A stretch of 45,601 bases of DNA. It comes from Chloroflexota bacterium (lineage in GTDB: Bacteria; Chloroflexota; Limnocylindria; Limnocylindrales; CSP1-4). Where the stretch lies: positions 210-45,810 of the forward strand of contig PMIP01000016.1 of NCBI GenBank assembly GCA_003158295.1, in the 5' to 3' direction. The position numbers and the translations under genes are program-made. Shown in pieces: positions 33,797 through 41,843 of this stretch (its first letter is position 1; every line of letters begins with the position of its first letter). The notes under the pieces were generated by a model that saw only the letters and a program-made list of their open reading frames with translations, was not told where the DNA came from and did no database searches.

Positions 33797-33905
33797 TCGG
33801 CGGATGGTACCGGAGTGGGCGAGTCGGGGCGGGCCCTGGCCGAGGCAGGAGACCGGGCCTCGAGTTCAGGTGGTCCAATCTTCTGGATCCGAACCAGCCC
33901 CGGCT

Positions 33906-36134
33906 CTATTGACCTTCCGCCGCCGAGTGATCGATCGACTGGGCGACTTCGAAGCGGACCGTCCGCGCCTGGCGCTCGCCGGGACCCAGCGCAATGGGCC
34001 AGCGGAAGAGGAGCGAGCTGCCCTGGTAGGCGCGCTCGAAGCCGCTTTCCGAGTTGGAGACGGTCTCCACCGGGTACCAGGTCATGCGCGCGGCGGGCTC
34101 GACGACGGCGGCGACCCGGACGCCTTCGAAGTCGTTGCCGAACGCCAGGGTGGAGGCCGCGGCCAGCTCGCCGGCAGCGTCGTGGGGGCTGCGCGTGCCG
34201 TCCGGAGTCTCGTACCAGGCCGCCGGGTTGTGGCCGCCACCGAGCAGGTTGACGTTCCATTCGACCGCAAGCTCGAAGGCAGCCGGCCGGTCGCCCGGGT
34301 TGGTCATCGTGGTCGCCAGCTCGAGGATCGGGCTCATCCGATCGCCGCCGAAACGGAAGGTCTTCTCGACGATGAGCGGACCCTCGAAGCCTCCCGACCG
34401 GACCGATCCCAGCCGCCGGGTGACGACTCGGCCATCCTCGACCGTGACTGGTTCGTAGGCGCTTTCGGTGAAGTCGCCGAGCTCGTCGTACGTCGCAGTC
34501 AGGAATGCCTCGGTACCGGTCGAGCCATCGGCCGCGAGCAGGTGGATCAGGCCGCTCCGGCGCTCGTGGCGGTCGTAGTGGAGCAGAGCCACCAGCCCCG
34601 GCTCCTTGGCCGCGACGACGTCGTGGATCGTCCTGGGCGCGTCTGCGCCCGCGTTGCCGCCCGCGCCAGCATCCGCGCCGAGCGCCTTCTCCTCGGCGGC
34701 CCTCTCATGGGCCACCAGCTGCTGGTGGTAGGCCTCCGGCCGTCGCCGCATCACCGAGCCGAGCGCAACGCGACTGGCCCGCAGGTCCCAGCTCGAAATC
34801 CCCGCCCCTTCCGCCAGGTCCACCACCACGGTCTGGCCCGGAGCCGTGACCAAAACTTCGTCGATGGCGTCCAGGTCCGTGTCGGCCAGGCGGGCGCCGT
34901 AGGTGTGCGCCCCGGCCGCGGCCCCGACCGTTCTCCCGTCCTCTGCCGCGGCGGCGTCGGCCAGATCCTCGGCCGCGATGAGGTTGCCAAGGGTGGCCAT
35001 TCGCATGTGGACGATGTAGATCCCGCCGAACAGGCCGTGCCAGTAGCAGTCGTTCGACTGGCCCTGGTAGAGGTGGTCCAGCGCCCGCGAGGCGGTCGGC
35101 CCATCGGGCATGGCGGCCACTTTGTCGGAGACCCGCAGCATCTGTTTGTGCAGCTCGTTGATCTCACGGTAGCGGGCCGCGTAGTTGCGCCAGAAACCGC
35201 CGCGGAGGAATCGCGCCGCGGGATCCCCGCGCTCGCGGGCCGTCTCCAGGAGCCGGGTGAAGACCGGGGTCTCGTCCGGCGGCAGGGCCCATTCGGTCAT
35301 CTCCACGTACGAGTTCGTGGGGAAGTACGCTCGGGCCGTGGGCGGCCGCCGGTCCAGCCATTCGGATGGAGTGACGGTCGAAAGCCAGCCGGCGTTCGAC
35401 TCGATGGCCTCGAAGCAGCGGTCCACCCAGCGCTCGCGGCCCCAGCAGTATTCGTACGTGCCGGGCCAGGCCCCGAACTTCTCGCCGTCGTCGCCCATCG
35501 TCCCAACGAACCGGCCGTCCGGCGTGGCCCGCTCCCGCAGGTATGCGATCAGCTCCTCGACCGGCTTGAACGGAATCAGATAGCGCAGCCCCTGCTCCGT
35601 GCCGAAGACCGTGATCCGCTTGCCGCGATCGTCTGTCGTGAATGTCGTCCACATCCCGTCCTCGGGGATGGACGCGGCCCGCAGGTGGTTGTCGTCGAGG
35701 ACGGTCCAGCGATAGCCGGCCGTGGCGATGTCGTAGACCAGCCCCGGCTCCCAGACCCTCTCCGCCAGCCACGCCCCGGCCGGACGCTTACCGAACAGCG
35801 CCTCGAGTCCGTCGCGCATCCGGACCAGCTGGCCCTGGCGGTCGCGGTCCGGGAGCGTCACCAGGATGGGCTCGTAGTAGGCGCCGCCGACGATTTCGAC
35901 CTGGCCTCGCGAGACCAGCGACCGGATCCGGGCGATCGCGTCGGGCCGGTTGGCGGTCATCCACTTCAATAGCGGGCCCGAGTAGTGAAGGCCCAGCCGG
36001 ATCCCCGGATGTCGCTCCAGGGCGAGGAGCATCGGCGAGTAGGCGTGCTCGTAGACGTCTTCGATGACCCAGTCGAAGTTGCCTACGGGCTGATGGTTGT
36101 GGATTACCAGAGCCAGCGAGACGCGGCTGCCCAA
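33906..36134 (-). CDS. GH57 4-alpha-glucanotransferase / amylase
   Basis: 742 residues from TTG 36134, seven bases after the glgP stop; GTG 36179 is an overlapping alternative. The GH57 barrel starts LALVIHNHQPVGNFDWV. Nucleophile Glu125 lies in AWLAERVWEP and the acid Asp215/216 in GTMGDDGEKFG, positions very close to those of the Thermococcus litoralis glucanotransferase. WHGLFGGIYIVHMR and the C-terminal beta-rich DUF1925/DUF1926 regions (about 280-740) match that family, although DUF1926 here has a Gly/Ala insert around 510-530. It probably remodels linear maltodextrins released by the phosphorylase. Operon order is glgP, this gene, GH57-DUF3536, GH13-like. Confidence 0.9.
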   Translation of the reverse strand: MGSRVSLALVIHNHQPVGNFDWVIEDVYEHAYSPMLLALERHPGIRLGLHYSGPLLKWMTANRPDAIARIRSLVSRGQVEIVGGAYYEPILVTLPDRDRQGQLVRMRDGLEALFGKRPAGAWLAERVWEPGLVYDIATAGYRWTVLDDNHLRAASIPEDGMWTTFTTDDRGKRITVFGTEQGLRYLIPFKPVEELIAYLRERATPDGRFVGTMGDDGEKFGAWPGTYEYCWGRERWVDRCFEAIESNAGWLSTVTPSEWLDRRPPTARAYFPTNSYVEMTEWALPPDETPVFTRLLETARERGDPAARFLRGGFWRNYAARYREINELHKQMLRVSDKVAAMPDGPTASRALDHLYQGQSNDCYWHGLFGGIYIVHMRMATLGNLIAAEDLADAAAAEDGRTVGAAAGAHTYGARLADTDLDAIDEVLVTAPGQTVVVDLAEGAGISSWDLRASRVALGSVMRRRPEAYHQQLVAHERAAEEKALGADAGAGGNAGADAPRTIHDVVAAKEPGLVALLHYDRHERRSGLIHLLAADGSTGTEAFLTATYDELGDFTESAYEPVTVEDGRVVTRRLGSVRSGGFEGPLIVEKTFRFGGDRMSPILELATTMTNPGDRPAAFELAVEWNVNLLGGGHNPAAWYETPDGTRSPHDAAGELAAASTLAFGNDFEGVRVAAVVEPAARMTWYPVETVSNSESGFERAYQGSSLLFRWPIALGPGERQARTVRFEVAQSIDHSAAEGQ

Positions 36135-36141
36135 TCCGGCC

Positions 36142-38391
36142 TCAGCTCGCGTCTTTGGGGGCGCGATTGGCGGCAGCACGGCCCGGAGGCCGACCCGGGG
36201 CTCGGCCGTGAGGCGGGCTCGGGGGCTGCTCGGGATCGATCCCGGCCGCCGGGAGGTACATCTGCTCGACGTACTCGTGAAGCATCCGGATTGTCGAGAA
36301 CCGCCAGATCGTGCTGGCGATGGAGCGCCGCATCTCGGCCGTCCAACCCCGCGGAACGTCGTCCTTCCGCTGCCCGTAGTAGAGCGGCACGACATCTTCC
36401 TCGAGGAGTCGGTACAGGTCCTGCGAGTCGTTGAAGTCCTGCTTGCGATCGTCCAGATCCGGCTCACGCCCGCCGATGGCCCAGCCGTTGCTGCCCAGCC
36501 AGCCCTCGTCCCACCAGCCGTCCAGGACGGAGAGGTTCACGACGCCGTTGCACGAGGCCTTCATGCCGCTGGTTCCCGAGGCCTCCTGCGGGCGGCGCGG
36601 GTTGTTCAGCCACACGTCCACCCCCTGGACCATGAAGCGGGCGACGCGCATGTCGTAGTCCTCGAGGACGAAGACTCGACCGCGCAGCTCCGGCGATCGG
36701 GACTTGGTGAAGATCTCCTGGATCACGGCCTGGCCGGGACGGTCGGCCGGATGAGCCTTGCCGGCGAAGATGATCTGGACAGGGCGATCCTCGTTCCAGA
36801 GCAGCCTCGTGATCCGATCCATGTCGGTGAAGATCAGGCCGGTTCGCTTGTAGGTCGCGAATCGGCGGGCGAAGCCGATCGTCAGCGTGCCGGGGTCCAG
36901 CACGTTCTCGAGCTCCTCGAGGACGCTGGGGGCTTCGCCATGGCGGGCGAATTGATTGCGCAGGTGGTTGCGGGCGAAGATCATCAGCTCCAGCTTCTGG
37001 CGCTGGTGAGCCTCCCAGAGCTTCGTGTCGGGGATCTGGTCCGTGCGCTCCCAGAACCGGTTGGTGCGCTTGGCGGCATCGACGTTGTCCAGCTCGGCGC
37101 CGAGGTGGCGCGCGAAGAGGTCGCGCATGGGCTGGCCGATCCAGGTGGGCAGGTGGACACCGTTGGTCACGGCGATGATCTGCTTGTCGCCCAGGCCATG
37201 CCATGTGTTGTTGGCGGTGACGCCGTGGAGCTGGCTGACGGCGTTGGCCGCATTGGAGAGGCGCAGCGACATGGCCGTCATGTCGAGCTGACCGGAGTCC
37301 CCCTCCACGCCGCAGCCCAGTTCCAGGATGCGGTCTATCGGGACGCCGCCGGTCCCCTTGCGGCCGTCACCGTCGTAGAGCGGTCCCGCGACGCGCCGCA
37401 CCAGCTCCGAGTCGAAGCGCTCGTTGCCGGCTGCGACCGGGGTGTGGATCGTGAAGACGCTGTTGCGGCGGACCCGCGTCAGGGCCTCCTCCAGAGCCAC
37501 TCCCTCAGCGACCAGGGCCCGCGTGCGCTCGATCAGCAGGAAGGCGGAGTGGCCCTCGTTGAGGTGCCATACCGCCGGGGCGATGCCGAGGGCCTTGAGC
37601 GCTCGGACACCACCGGCGCCCAGCACCAATTCCTGGTGGAGGCGCGTCTCGCGTCCGCGAACGTAGAGGATGTGCGTGATCGGTCGGTCCCACTCCGCGT
37701 TGTCCGGGATGTCCGTGTCGAGCAGCAGGACCGGTACGCGCCCGACCTGAGCCCGCCATACCGCCGCGTACAGGTCGCGCCCGGGCAGCTCCACGGATAC
37801 GGTGAGCGGGTCGCCGGCCGGGTCCAGAACACGCAGTATCGGCAGCTTGGCCAGGTCGTAGTCGGGGTAGGCGTGCTCCTGATGTCCGTCCGCATCGATG
37901 GCCTGGCGGAAGTAGCCGCGCTTGTACAACAGGCCCACGCCCACGAACGGCATCGCCATGTCGCTGGCGGACTTGATGTGATCGCCGGCCAGTATGCCCA
38001 GGCCCCCGGAGTAGATGCCGAGGCTCTCATGGAAGCCGTACTCGGCGCAGAAGTAGGCGATGGGTCCACTCAGCGACGGGCTGTACTGGCGATTGAACCA
38101 GTGCTCACGACCGCCGGCCATGTAACGGTCGAAGGTCGCCAGGATCTCGGTGTACTCGGCCCTGAAGGCCGGGTCGTCGAGCAGCTCGGGCCAGGCGATA
38201 GGCTGCGAGAGCACCTCGACGGGATTGCGGTAGCGCGACCACGCCAGAGCGTCGATTCGGCTGAAGAGTGCCCTGGCCCGCGGGTTCCAGCTCCACCACA
38301 TGTTGTAGGAGAGGCGCCGGAGGCCTTCGAGCTGCGGAGGCAGCCTGAACGAGGCACCGGGGAGTGTGGGGACTTCGACCGAGAACTCCAT
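36142..38391 (-). CDS. glgP: Alpha-glucan (glycogen) phosphorylase, short type
   Basis: 749 residues. Releases glucose 1-phosphate from alpha-1,4-glucans with PLP. It is the shorter TIGR02094-type phosphorylase: starts with LRRLSYNMWWSWNPRA, then IAYFCAEYGFHESLGIYSGGLG, LNEGHSAFLLIER, TNGVHLPTWIG, ATYKRTGLI and the PLP site EASGTSGMKASCNG with Lys611. The C-terminal ~30 residues are low complexity. It begins the minus-strand glucan operon and is divergent from glgA, so degradation and synthesis could be controlled from one 169-base region. Confidence 0.94.
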   Translation of the reverse strand: MEFSVEVPTLPGASFRLPPQLEGLRRLSYNMWWSWNPRARALFSRIDALAWSRYRNPVEVLSQPIAWPELLDDPAFRAEYTEILATFDRYMAGGREHWFNRQYSPSLSGPIAYFCAEYGFHESLGIYSGGLGILAGDHIKSASDMAMPFVGVGLLYKRGYFRQAIDADGHQEHAYPDYDLAKLPILRVLDPAGDPLTVSVELPGRDLYAAVWRAQVGRVPVLLLDTDIPDNAEWDRPITHILYVRGRETRLHQELVLGAGGVRALKALGIAPAVWHLNEGHSAFLLIERTRALVAEGVALEEALTRVRRNSVFTIHTPVAAGNERFDSELVRRVAGPLYDGDGRKGTGGVPIDRILELGCGVEGDSGQLDMTAMSLRLSNAANAVSQLHGVTANNTWHGLGDKQIIAVTNGVHLPTWIGQPMRDLFARHLGAELDNVDAAKRTNRFWERTDQIPDTKLWEAHQRQKLELMIFARNHLRNQFARHGEAPSVLEELENVLDPGTLTIGFARRFATYKRTGLIFTDMDRITRLLWNEDRPVQIIFAGKAHPADRPGQAVIQEIFTKSRSPELRGRVFVLEDYDMRVARFMVQGVDVWLNNPRRPQEASGTSGMKASCNGVVNLSVLDGWWDEGWLGSNGWAIGGREPDLDDRKQDFNDSQDLYRLLEEDVVPLYYGQRKDDVPRGWTAEMRRSIASTIWRFSTIRMLHEYVEQMYLPAAGIDPEQPPSPPHGRAPGRPPGRAAANRAPKDAS

Positions 38392-38400
38392 GTGCCGCGC

Positions 38401-38406
38401 ATCATA
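38401..38406 (-). promoter_or_regulatory. -10 element TATGAT, near-leaderless start
   Basis: TATGAT (minus strand) lies nine bases before the glgP ATG at 38391. The transcript would start about two bases before the start codon. Confidence 0.45.
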
Positions 38407-38560
38407 TCCGACGTGACCCCCGGTCTCGTTAGAGTCCGGCGCGGGCGACGGGCGATTGCCAACACGATTCTCGGCGATCCGGGGTGCCTTCCGGCCCGGA
38501 GTTGACTACCATGGCGTCAACGTCCTCCGAGTCGAGGCCGGTCGCCCATAGGAGCCGGTT

Positions 38561-40135
38561 ATGCGGGTCGTTTGCATCTCCGCCGAATGCGAGCCCTGGG
38601 CCAAGACGGGCGGCCTCGGAGACGTCGTCGACGCGCTCACACGGGCGGTCGGTGCGAGGGGCCCGGGTGGTCAGGAGGTTGAGGCCGGCATACCCCACAC
38701 CGTGCAGTCGCAGGTCTGGGTTGGGACCGGCGCGGTCATGGGAGTAGGGGATATCGCGTATGCCGACCACGTTGAACGGCCCGTGGACCTGTTCCTGCCG
38801 AAGTACCGTGGCCTGGAGGCTCCCGCCGGCGCGACGTCTCGGTCCCTGACCGTTCCGGACCCGCTCGCCGAGAGCGGCGTGACGGAAGTCACCATCGTCG
38901 AGTTCGAAGCCCGCGGCTACCGAGTCCGGCTGGTCGACCACCCGCCCGCGTTCGATCGCCCCGGCTACTACGGTGACGAGAACGGCGATTACCCGGACAA
39001 CGGCTGGCGCTTCGGCTTGCTGTGCCGGGCCGCCCTAGAGGCGCTCCTGGTGGACGGGCGTCCGGTCGACGTCCTGCATCTCCACGACTGGCAGGCAATG
39101 CCGGCCGTGGTGTTGCGGGACTGTGCCTACGATGCCTACCCCCTCATCGCGAGGGCGGCGGTCATGGCCACGATCCACAACCTCGCCTACCAGGGCTGGC
39201 TGACGCGCGATCAGGCGGCCGGGCTGGCCTTCCCGGAGGAGCTGAAACGGGTGATGAAGCCCCACGCCGACGGCATCCTGCTCCTGCGGGAGGGGATCGA
39301 CCGGGCGGAGCTGGTCAATACGGTCAGCCCCGGTTACGCGCAGGAGGCTCTCACCCCGGCGTTCGGCATGGGTCTGGACCCGGCGCTCGCCGGCCTGGGC
39401 CACCGCTTCGGTGGGATCCTCAACGGGCTGGACATGACCGTCTGGGACCCGGCAACGGACGCGGACCTGCCGGCCAACTACTCACGCAGCGACATGGCGG
39501 GCAAGGCCGTCTGCCGTCGGGCTTTGCTGACGGAGCTGGGCTTTGACCCGAACGGCGATGGGCCGGTGCTCTCCATGATCGGGCGCCTCGATCCGCAGAA
39601 GGGCTTCGATCTACTTGCCGGAGCCGCCCCCGAACTGGTCGCGGCCGGAGCCCGGATCGTGGTTCTCGGGTCCGGCGACCCCAAGCGGATCGCGGGCATG
39701 CGCGAGATCGCCACTCAGCACCCTGAGTCCGTGGCGATCGTGGAGGCCTTCGACCGCGCCCTGGCCCGGCGCATCTACGCCGGGGCGGATCTGTATCTCA
39801 TGCCGTCACGCTTCGAGCCGTGTGGGCAGGGCCAGATGATCTCCCTGCGATACGGGACGCCGGCGGTGGTGCGGCGCACGGGCGGCCTGGCCGACACGAT
39901 CGTGGATGTCCGCGAGTGGCCGGGCGAAGGCACGGGCTTCCTTTTCGACACGTCGTCGCCGAAGGCGCTGGCGACTGTGTGCCGGCGGGCGATGGAGTAC
40001 TACCGGCGGGGCGGCGAGGAATGGACGGCCCTGCAGGATCGGGGCATGGCGATCGACTGGTCCTGGGAGGCCGGGCCGGCGGAGCAGTACGCGGCGTCGT
40101 ACCGGCGGGCCGTTTCTCTGCGCCGGGACAGTTGA
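38561..40135 (+). CDS. glgA: Glycogen synthase, GT5 type
   Basis: 524 residues; transfers glucose from ADP-glucose (or another NDP-glucose) to glycogen. ATG 38561 has AGGAG upstream. The N-terminal nucleotide-sugar motif AECEPWAKTGGLGDVV (8-23) is present, as are LHLHDWQA, TIHNLAYQGW, NGLDMTVWDP, SMIGRLDPQKGFDLL, and SRFEPCGQGQMISLRYGTP with the two Glu-region motif. Compared with the family, residues about 33-72 are an in-frame insertion between the first helix and the VDLFLPKYR strand, where relatives have only a few residues. Divergent from glgP. No glgC or glgB lies in the window. Confidence 0.93.
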   Translation: MRVVCISAECEPWAKTGGLGDVVDALTRAVGARGPGGQEVEAGIPHTVQSQVWVGTGAVMGVGDIAYADHVERPVDLFLPKYRGLEAPAGATSRSLTVPDPLAESGVTEVTIVEFEARGYRVRLVDHPPAFDRPGYYGDENGDYPDNGWRFGLLCRAALEALLVDGRPVDVLHLHDWQAMPAVVLRDCAYDAYPLIARAAVMATIHNLAYQGWLTRDQAAGLAFPEELKRVMKPHADGILLLREGIDRAELVNTVSPGYAQEALTPAFGMGLDPALAGLGHRFGGILNGLDMTVWDPATDADLPANYSRSDMAGKAVCRRALLTELGFDPNGDGPVLSMIGRLDPQKGFDLLAGAAPELVAAGARIVVLGSGDPKRIAGMREIATQHPESVAIVEAFDRALARRIYAGADLYLMPSRFEPCGQGQMISLRYGTPAVVRRTGGLADTIVDVREWPGEGTGFLFDTSSPKALATVCRRAMEYYRRGGEEWTALQDRGMAIDWSWEAGPAEQYAASYRRAVSLRRDS

Positions 40136-40177
40136 CCGCCGGAGGGCGGCTCCGGATGATCTACTCCCGATAGGCCG

Positions 40178-40200
40178 GCGCGGCGCGCATGAGGCCGCGC
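40178..40200. terminator. Hairpin between convergent glgA and deaminase genes
   Basis: Arms gcgcggc (40178-40184) and gccgcgc (40194-40200) with a nine-base loop. There is no T-run, but position between convergent genes suits a two-way transcription end. A smaller ccgcc/ggcgg stem lies about 40 bases upstream. Confidence 0.4.
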
Positions 40201-40214
40201 CCAGCGGTCGCGCT

Positions 40215-40793
40215 CTAGACGGGGTGGCCGATCTCGACCTGGACGGCCGGGCGCGACTCCGCCTGGGCCAGCCGGGCGAAGACGTTTCCCTTCGAACGGT
40301 AGTGGTCGACCAGCCGCCCGTACTCTTCCGCGACCCAAACGTAATCCGGGTGCCCGGCCTGCCACTCGCGCAGAAAGACGACCCCGCGCAGCCGGACCTG
40401 CATCAGCTCTTTGAGGCAGTTGAAGCAGGGCTGGAGAGTCGTGTACAGAATTGCCCCGTCGATCGCGACGCCGAACCGCGCCGCCGTCGCCATCGCGTTC
40501 TGTTCCGCGTGGACGCACAGGCAGATGTCGTAGAGCCGGCCCGATAGGCCGGCATCGGGCTGCTCTCGCCGGAGTGCGCACCGGCGGCAGCCCCGCTCCG
40601 TCTCGGTGCAGTTGGGGTAGCCCGCCGGCGTGCCGTTGTAGCCACTGCCGAGGACGCGGTCGTCGCGGACGATCACAGCGCCGACGTGGGAGCCGAGGCA
40701 CTTTGCCCCGGACTCCACGACCTCCGCAAGGCGCATGTAGAAGTCGTGGCGAGCCCAGCCCGGGTCCGTCAGCTCGATCGCGTCAACTGCCAC
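40215..40793 (-). CDS. dCMP deaminase (ComEB type)
   Basis: 192 residues from GTG 40793; a TTG 42 bases upstream is a weaker choice. Deaminates dCMP to dUMP for thymidylate synthesis. The zinc site is complete: His and Glu in CVHAEQNA and the PCFNC pair in LQPCFNCLKEL. An extra Cys-rich strip NCTETERGCRRCALR is typical of the ComEB/dCMP-deaminase group, which holds a second zinc. SGYNGTPAGYPNC contacts the nucleotide. Alone on the minus strand, convergent with glgA. Cytosolic. Confidence 0.93.
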   Translation of the reverse strand: MAVDAIELTDPGWARHDFYMRLAEVVESGAKCLGSHVGAVIVRDDRVLGSGYNGTPAGYPNCTETERGCRRCALRREQPDAGLSGRLYDICLCVHAEQNAMATAARFGVAIDGAILYTTLQPCFNCLKELMQVRLRGVVFLREWQAGHPDYVWVAEEYGRLVDHYRSKGNVFARLAQAESRPAVQVEIGHPV

Positions 40794-40959
40794 GGTCTTT
40801 CTCTCGCTCGTGCGGCCGATAGGGCCCGAGCCCAATCGAGGGGCCCAGGCCGGCCGATCGGCACGTCGAGACGGTACACGAGCGGCGGCCGGCCCGCGAC
40901 CCGCGCGTGCGGAATGATGACCAGGGTGCGATGTATGGCTCAGGCGCCCTGTGCGGGAC

Positions 40960-40965
40960 TAGAAT
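40960..40965 (+). promoter_or_regulatory. -10 element TAGAAT
   Basis: GACTAGAATGAGG, 44 bases before GTG 41009. A transcription start near 40972 would give a short leader holding the poly-G ribosome site. Confidence 0.45.
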
Positions 40966-41008
40966 GAGGGGAGCAGACGCTGCACCAGTCATTGGGGGGC
41001 CTTCGACG

Positions 41009-41650
41009 GTGATTCTTCATCTGCTGGAGTATCGGGTCGTTCCGGGCCACGAAGCGGAGGTCACGGGCTTCCTGCGCCAGCAAGCGTCGGCGGCGAGGGC
41101 GGACGAAGGTATCGTGTTCAGTTGCTTCGGCCGCCGTCTCGGCACGCAGGGGCGAGAGCACCTGGCCGCCACCGTCTGGAGTGGCTGGGACAGTTTCAGG
41201 CGCGGCACCGACGGGAAGGGTCTTCCTGGATTCCTCTCCGCGATTTCCGTACTGCTTGGCGTGGAGTCTTCGACCCGCTATCGTGTTGTCGCCTCAACCG
41301 GGTGGCGCTGCGAGGGAGCGCGAATCCTGCGCCTATACAGGACGGCAGTCGCAGCCGATGCGGTGGAGACATGGGAGCGGCGGGCTCTGGAACCCGTCGG
41401 CCGGCTCGCCTCGCGGGACGGCCTCCTCACCATCGTGGCGGGGGTTGGCAAGGATCCGGATGGATCGGTCGCGCGGGCGGATGAGGCCGGCGTCGTGATC
41501 CTGACGGCCTGGTCCGACTGGAATCTATTGCTGACGGCGACTGGAGGCCGTCTCAACGCCACACTGGCCGATTCCGAGCTCGCCGACATCGAGCGGCCGG
41601 CCAACGCCGACCATTACGAGGTCATCGGGCCGGAGCCGAGACCGAGGTAG
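41009..41650 (+). CDS. Two-module dimeric alpha/beta-barrel (ABM-like) protein
   Basis: 213 residues from GTG 41009, with GGGGGG at 40994-40999 as a weak ribosome site; earlier in-frame codons give low-complexity sequence. Module one (about 1-100): LHLLEYRVVPGHEAEVTGFLRQQAS, EGIVFSCFGRRL and the strand AATVWSGWDSF. Module two (about 105-200): ILRLYRTAVAADAVETWERRA, GLLTIVAGVGKD and VVILTAWSDWNLL. Both follow the antibiotic-biosynthesis-monooxygenase/EthD barrel plan, so one chain could make a full barrel. No catalytic residue is certain. The function is unknown; it stands alone before the mprF pair. Confidence 0.75.
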   Translation: MILHLLEYRVVPGHEAEVTGFLRQQASAARADEGIVFSCFGRRLGTQGREHLAATVWSGWDSFRRGTDGKGLPGFLSAISVLLGVESSTRYRVVASTGWRCEGARILRLYRTAVAADAVETWERRALEPVGRLASRDGLLTIVAGVGKDPDGSVARADEAGVVILTAWSDWNLLLTATGGRLNATLADSELADIERPANADHYEVIGPEPRPR

Positions 41651-41710
41651 CGGTTTCACGGGGAGATTCGTATATGGTGAGGGGAAGCTGCGCAGGCCCG
41701 CGACGGTCCG

Positions 41711-41738
41711 CCCCAGGCAAGAAGGTGGCTGCCTGGGG
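41711..41738 (+). terminator. Terminator-like hairpin with 9-bp arms
   Basis: Perfect arms ccccaggca (41711-41719) and tgcctgggg (41730-41738), ten-base loop, 60 bases after the ABM-like gene. It lacks a following T-run, as do other hairpins here. Confidence 0.5.
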
Positions 41739-41808
41739 TCAACGAGTAACTCGCGGGCTCGTTCATGCGTCTTGGGCGGCAGGAGCGGGTGCGGTCACGC
41801 CGAGCCCG

Positions 41809-41825
41809 GCCGACGACTGGTCGGC
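41809..41825. promoter_or_regulatory. Inverted repeat touching the mprF -10 box
   Basis: GCCGAC-gactg-GTCGGC, 6-bp perfect arms, ends one base before TAACAT at 41826-41831. Its placement over the spacer of a promoter suits a repressor or activator operator. Confidence 0.4.
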
Positions 41826-41831
41826 TAACAT
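41826..41831 (+). promoter_or_regulatory. -10 element TAACAT
   Basis: TAACAT lies 12 bases before ATG 41844 and 21 before ATG 41853 of the MprF-like gene. It fits the TAnnnT pattern. Confidence 0.4.
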
Positions 41832-41843
41832 CGCACCCCAAGG

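Noticed and set aside
40794-40835. Upstream TTG start for the dCMP deaminase
   Set aside because: It adds 14 residues without family match and no ribosome site; GTG 40793 is nearer the domain.
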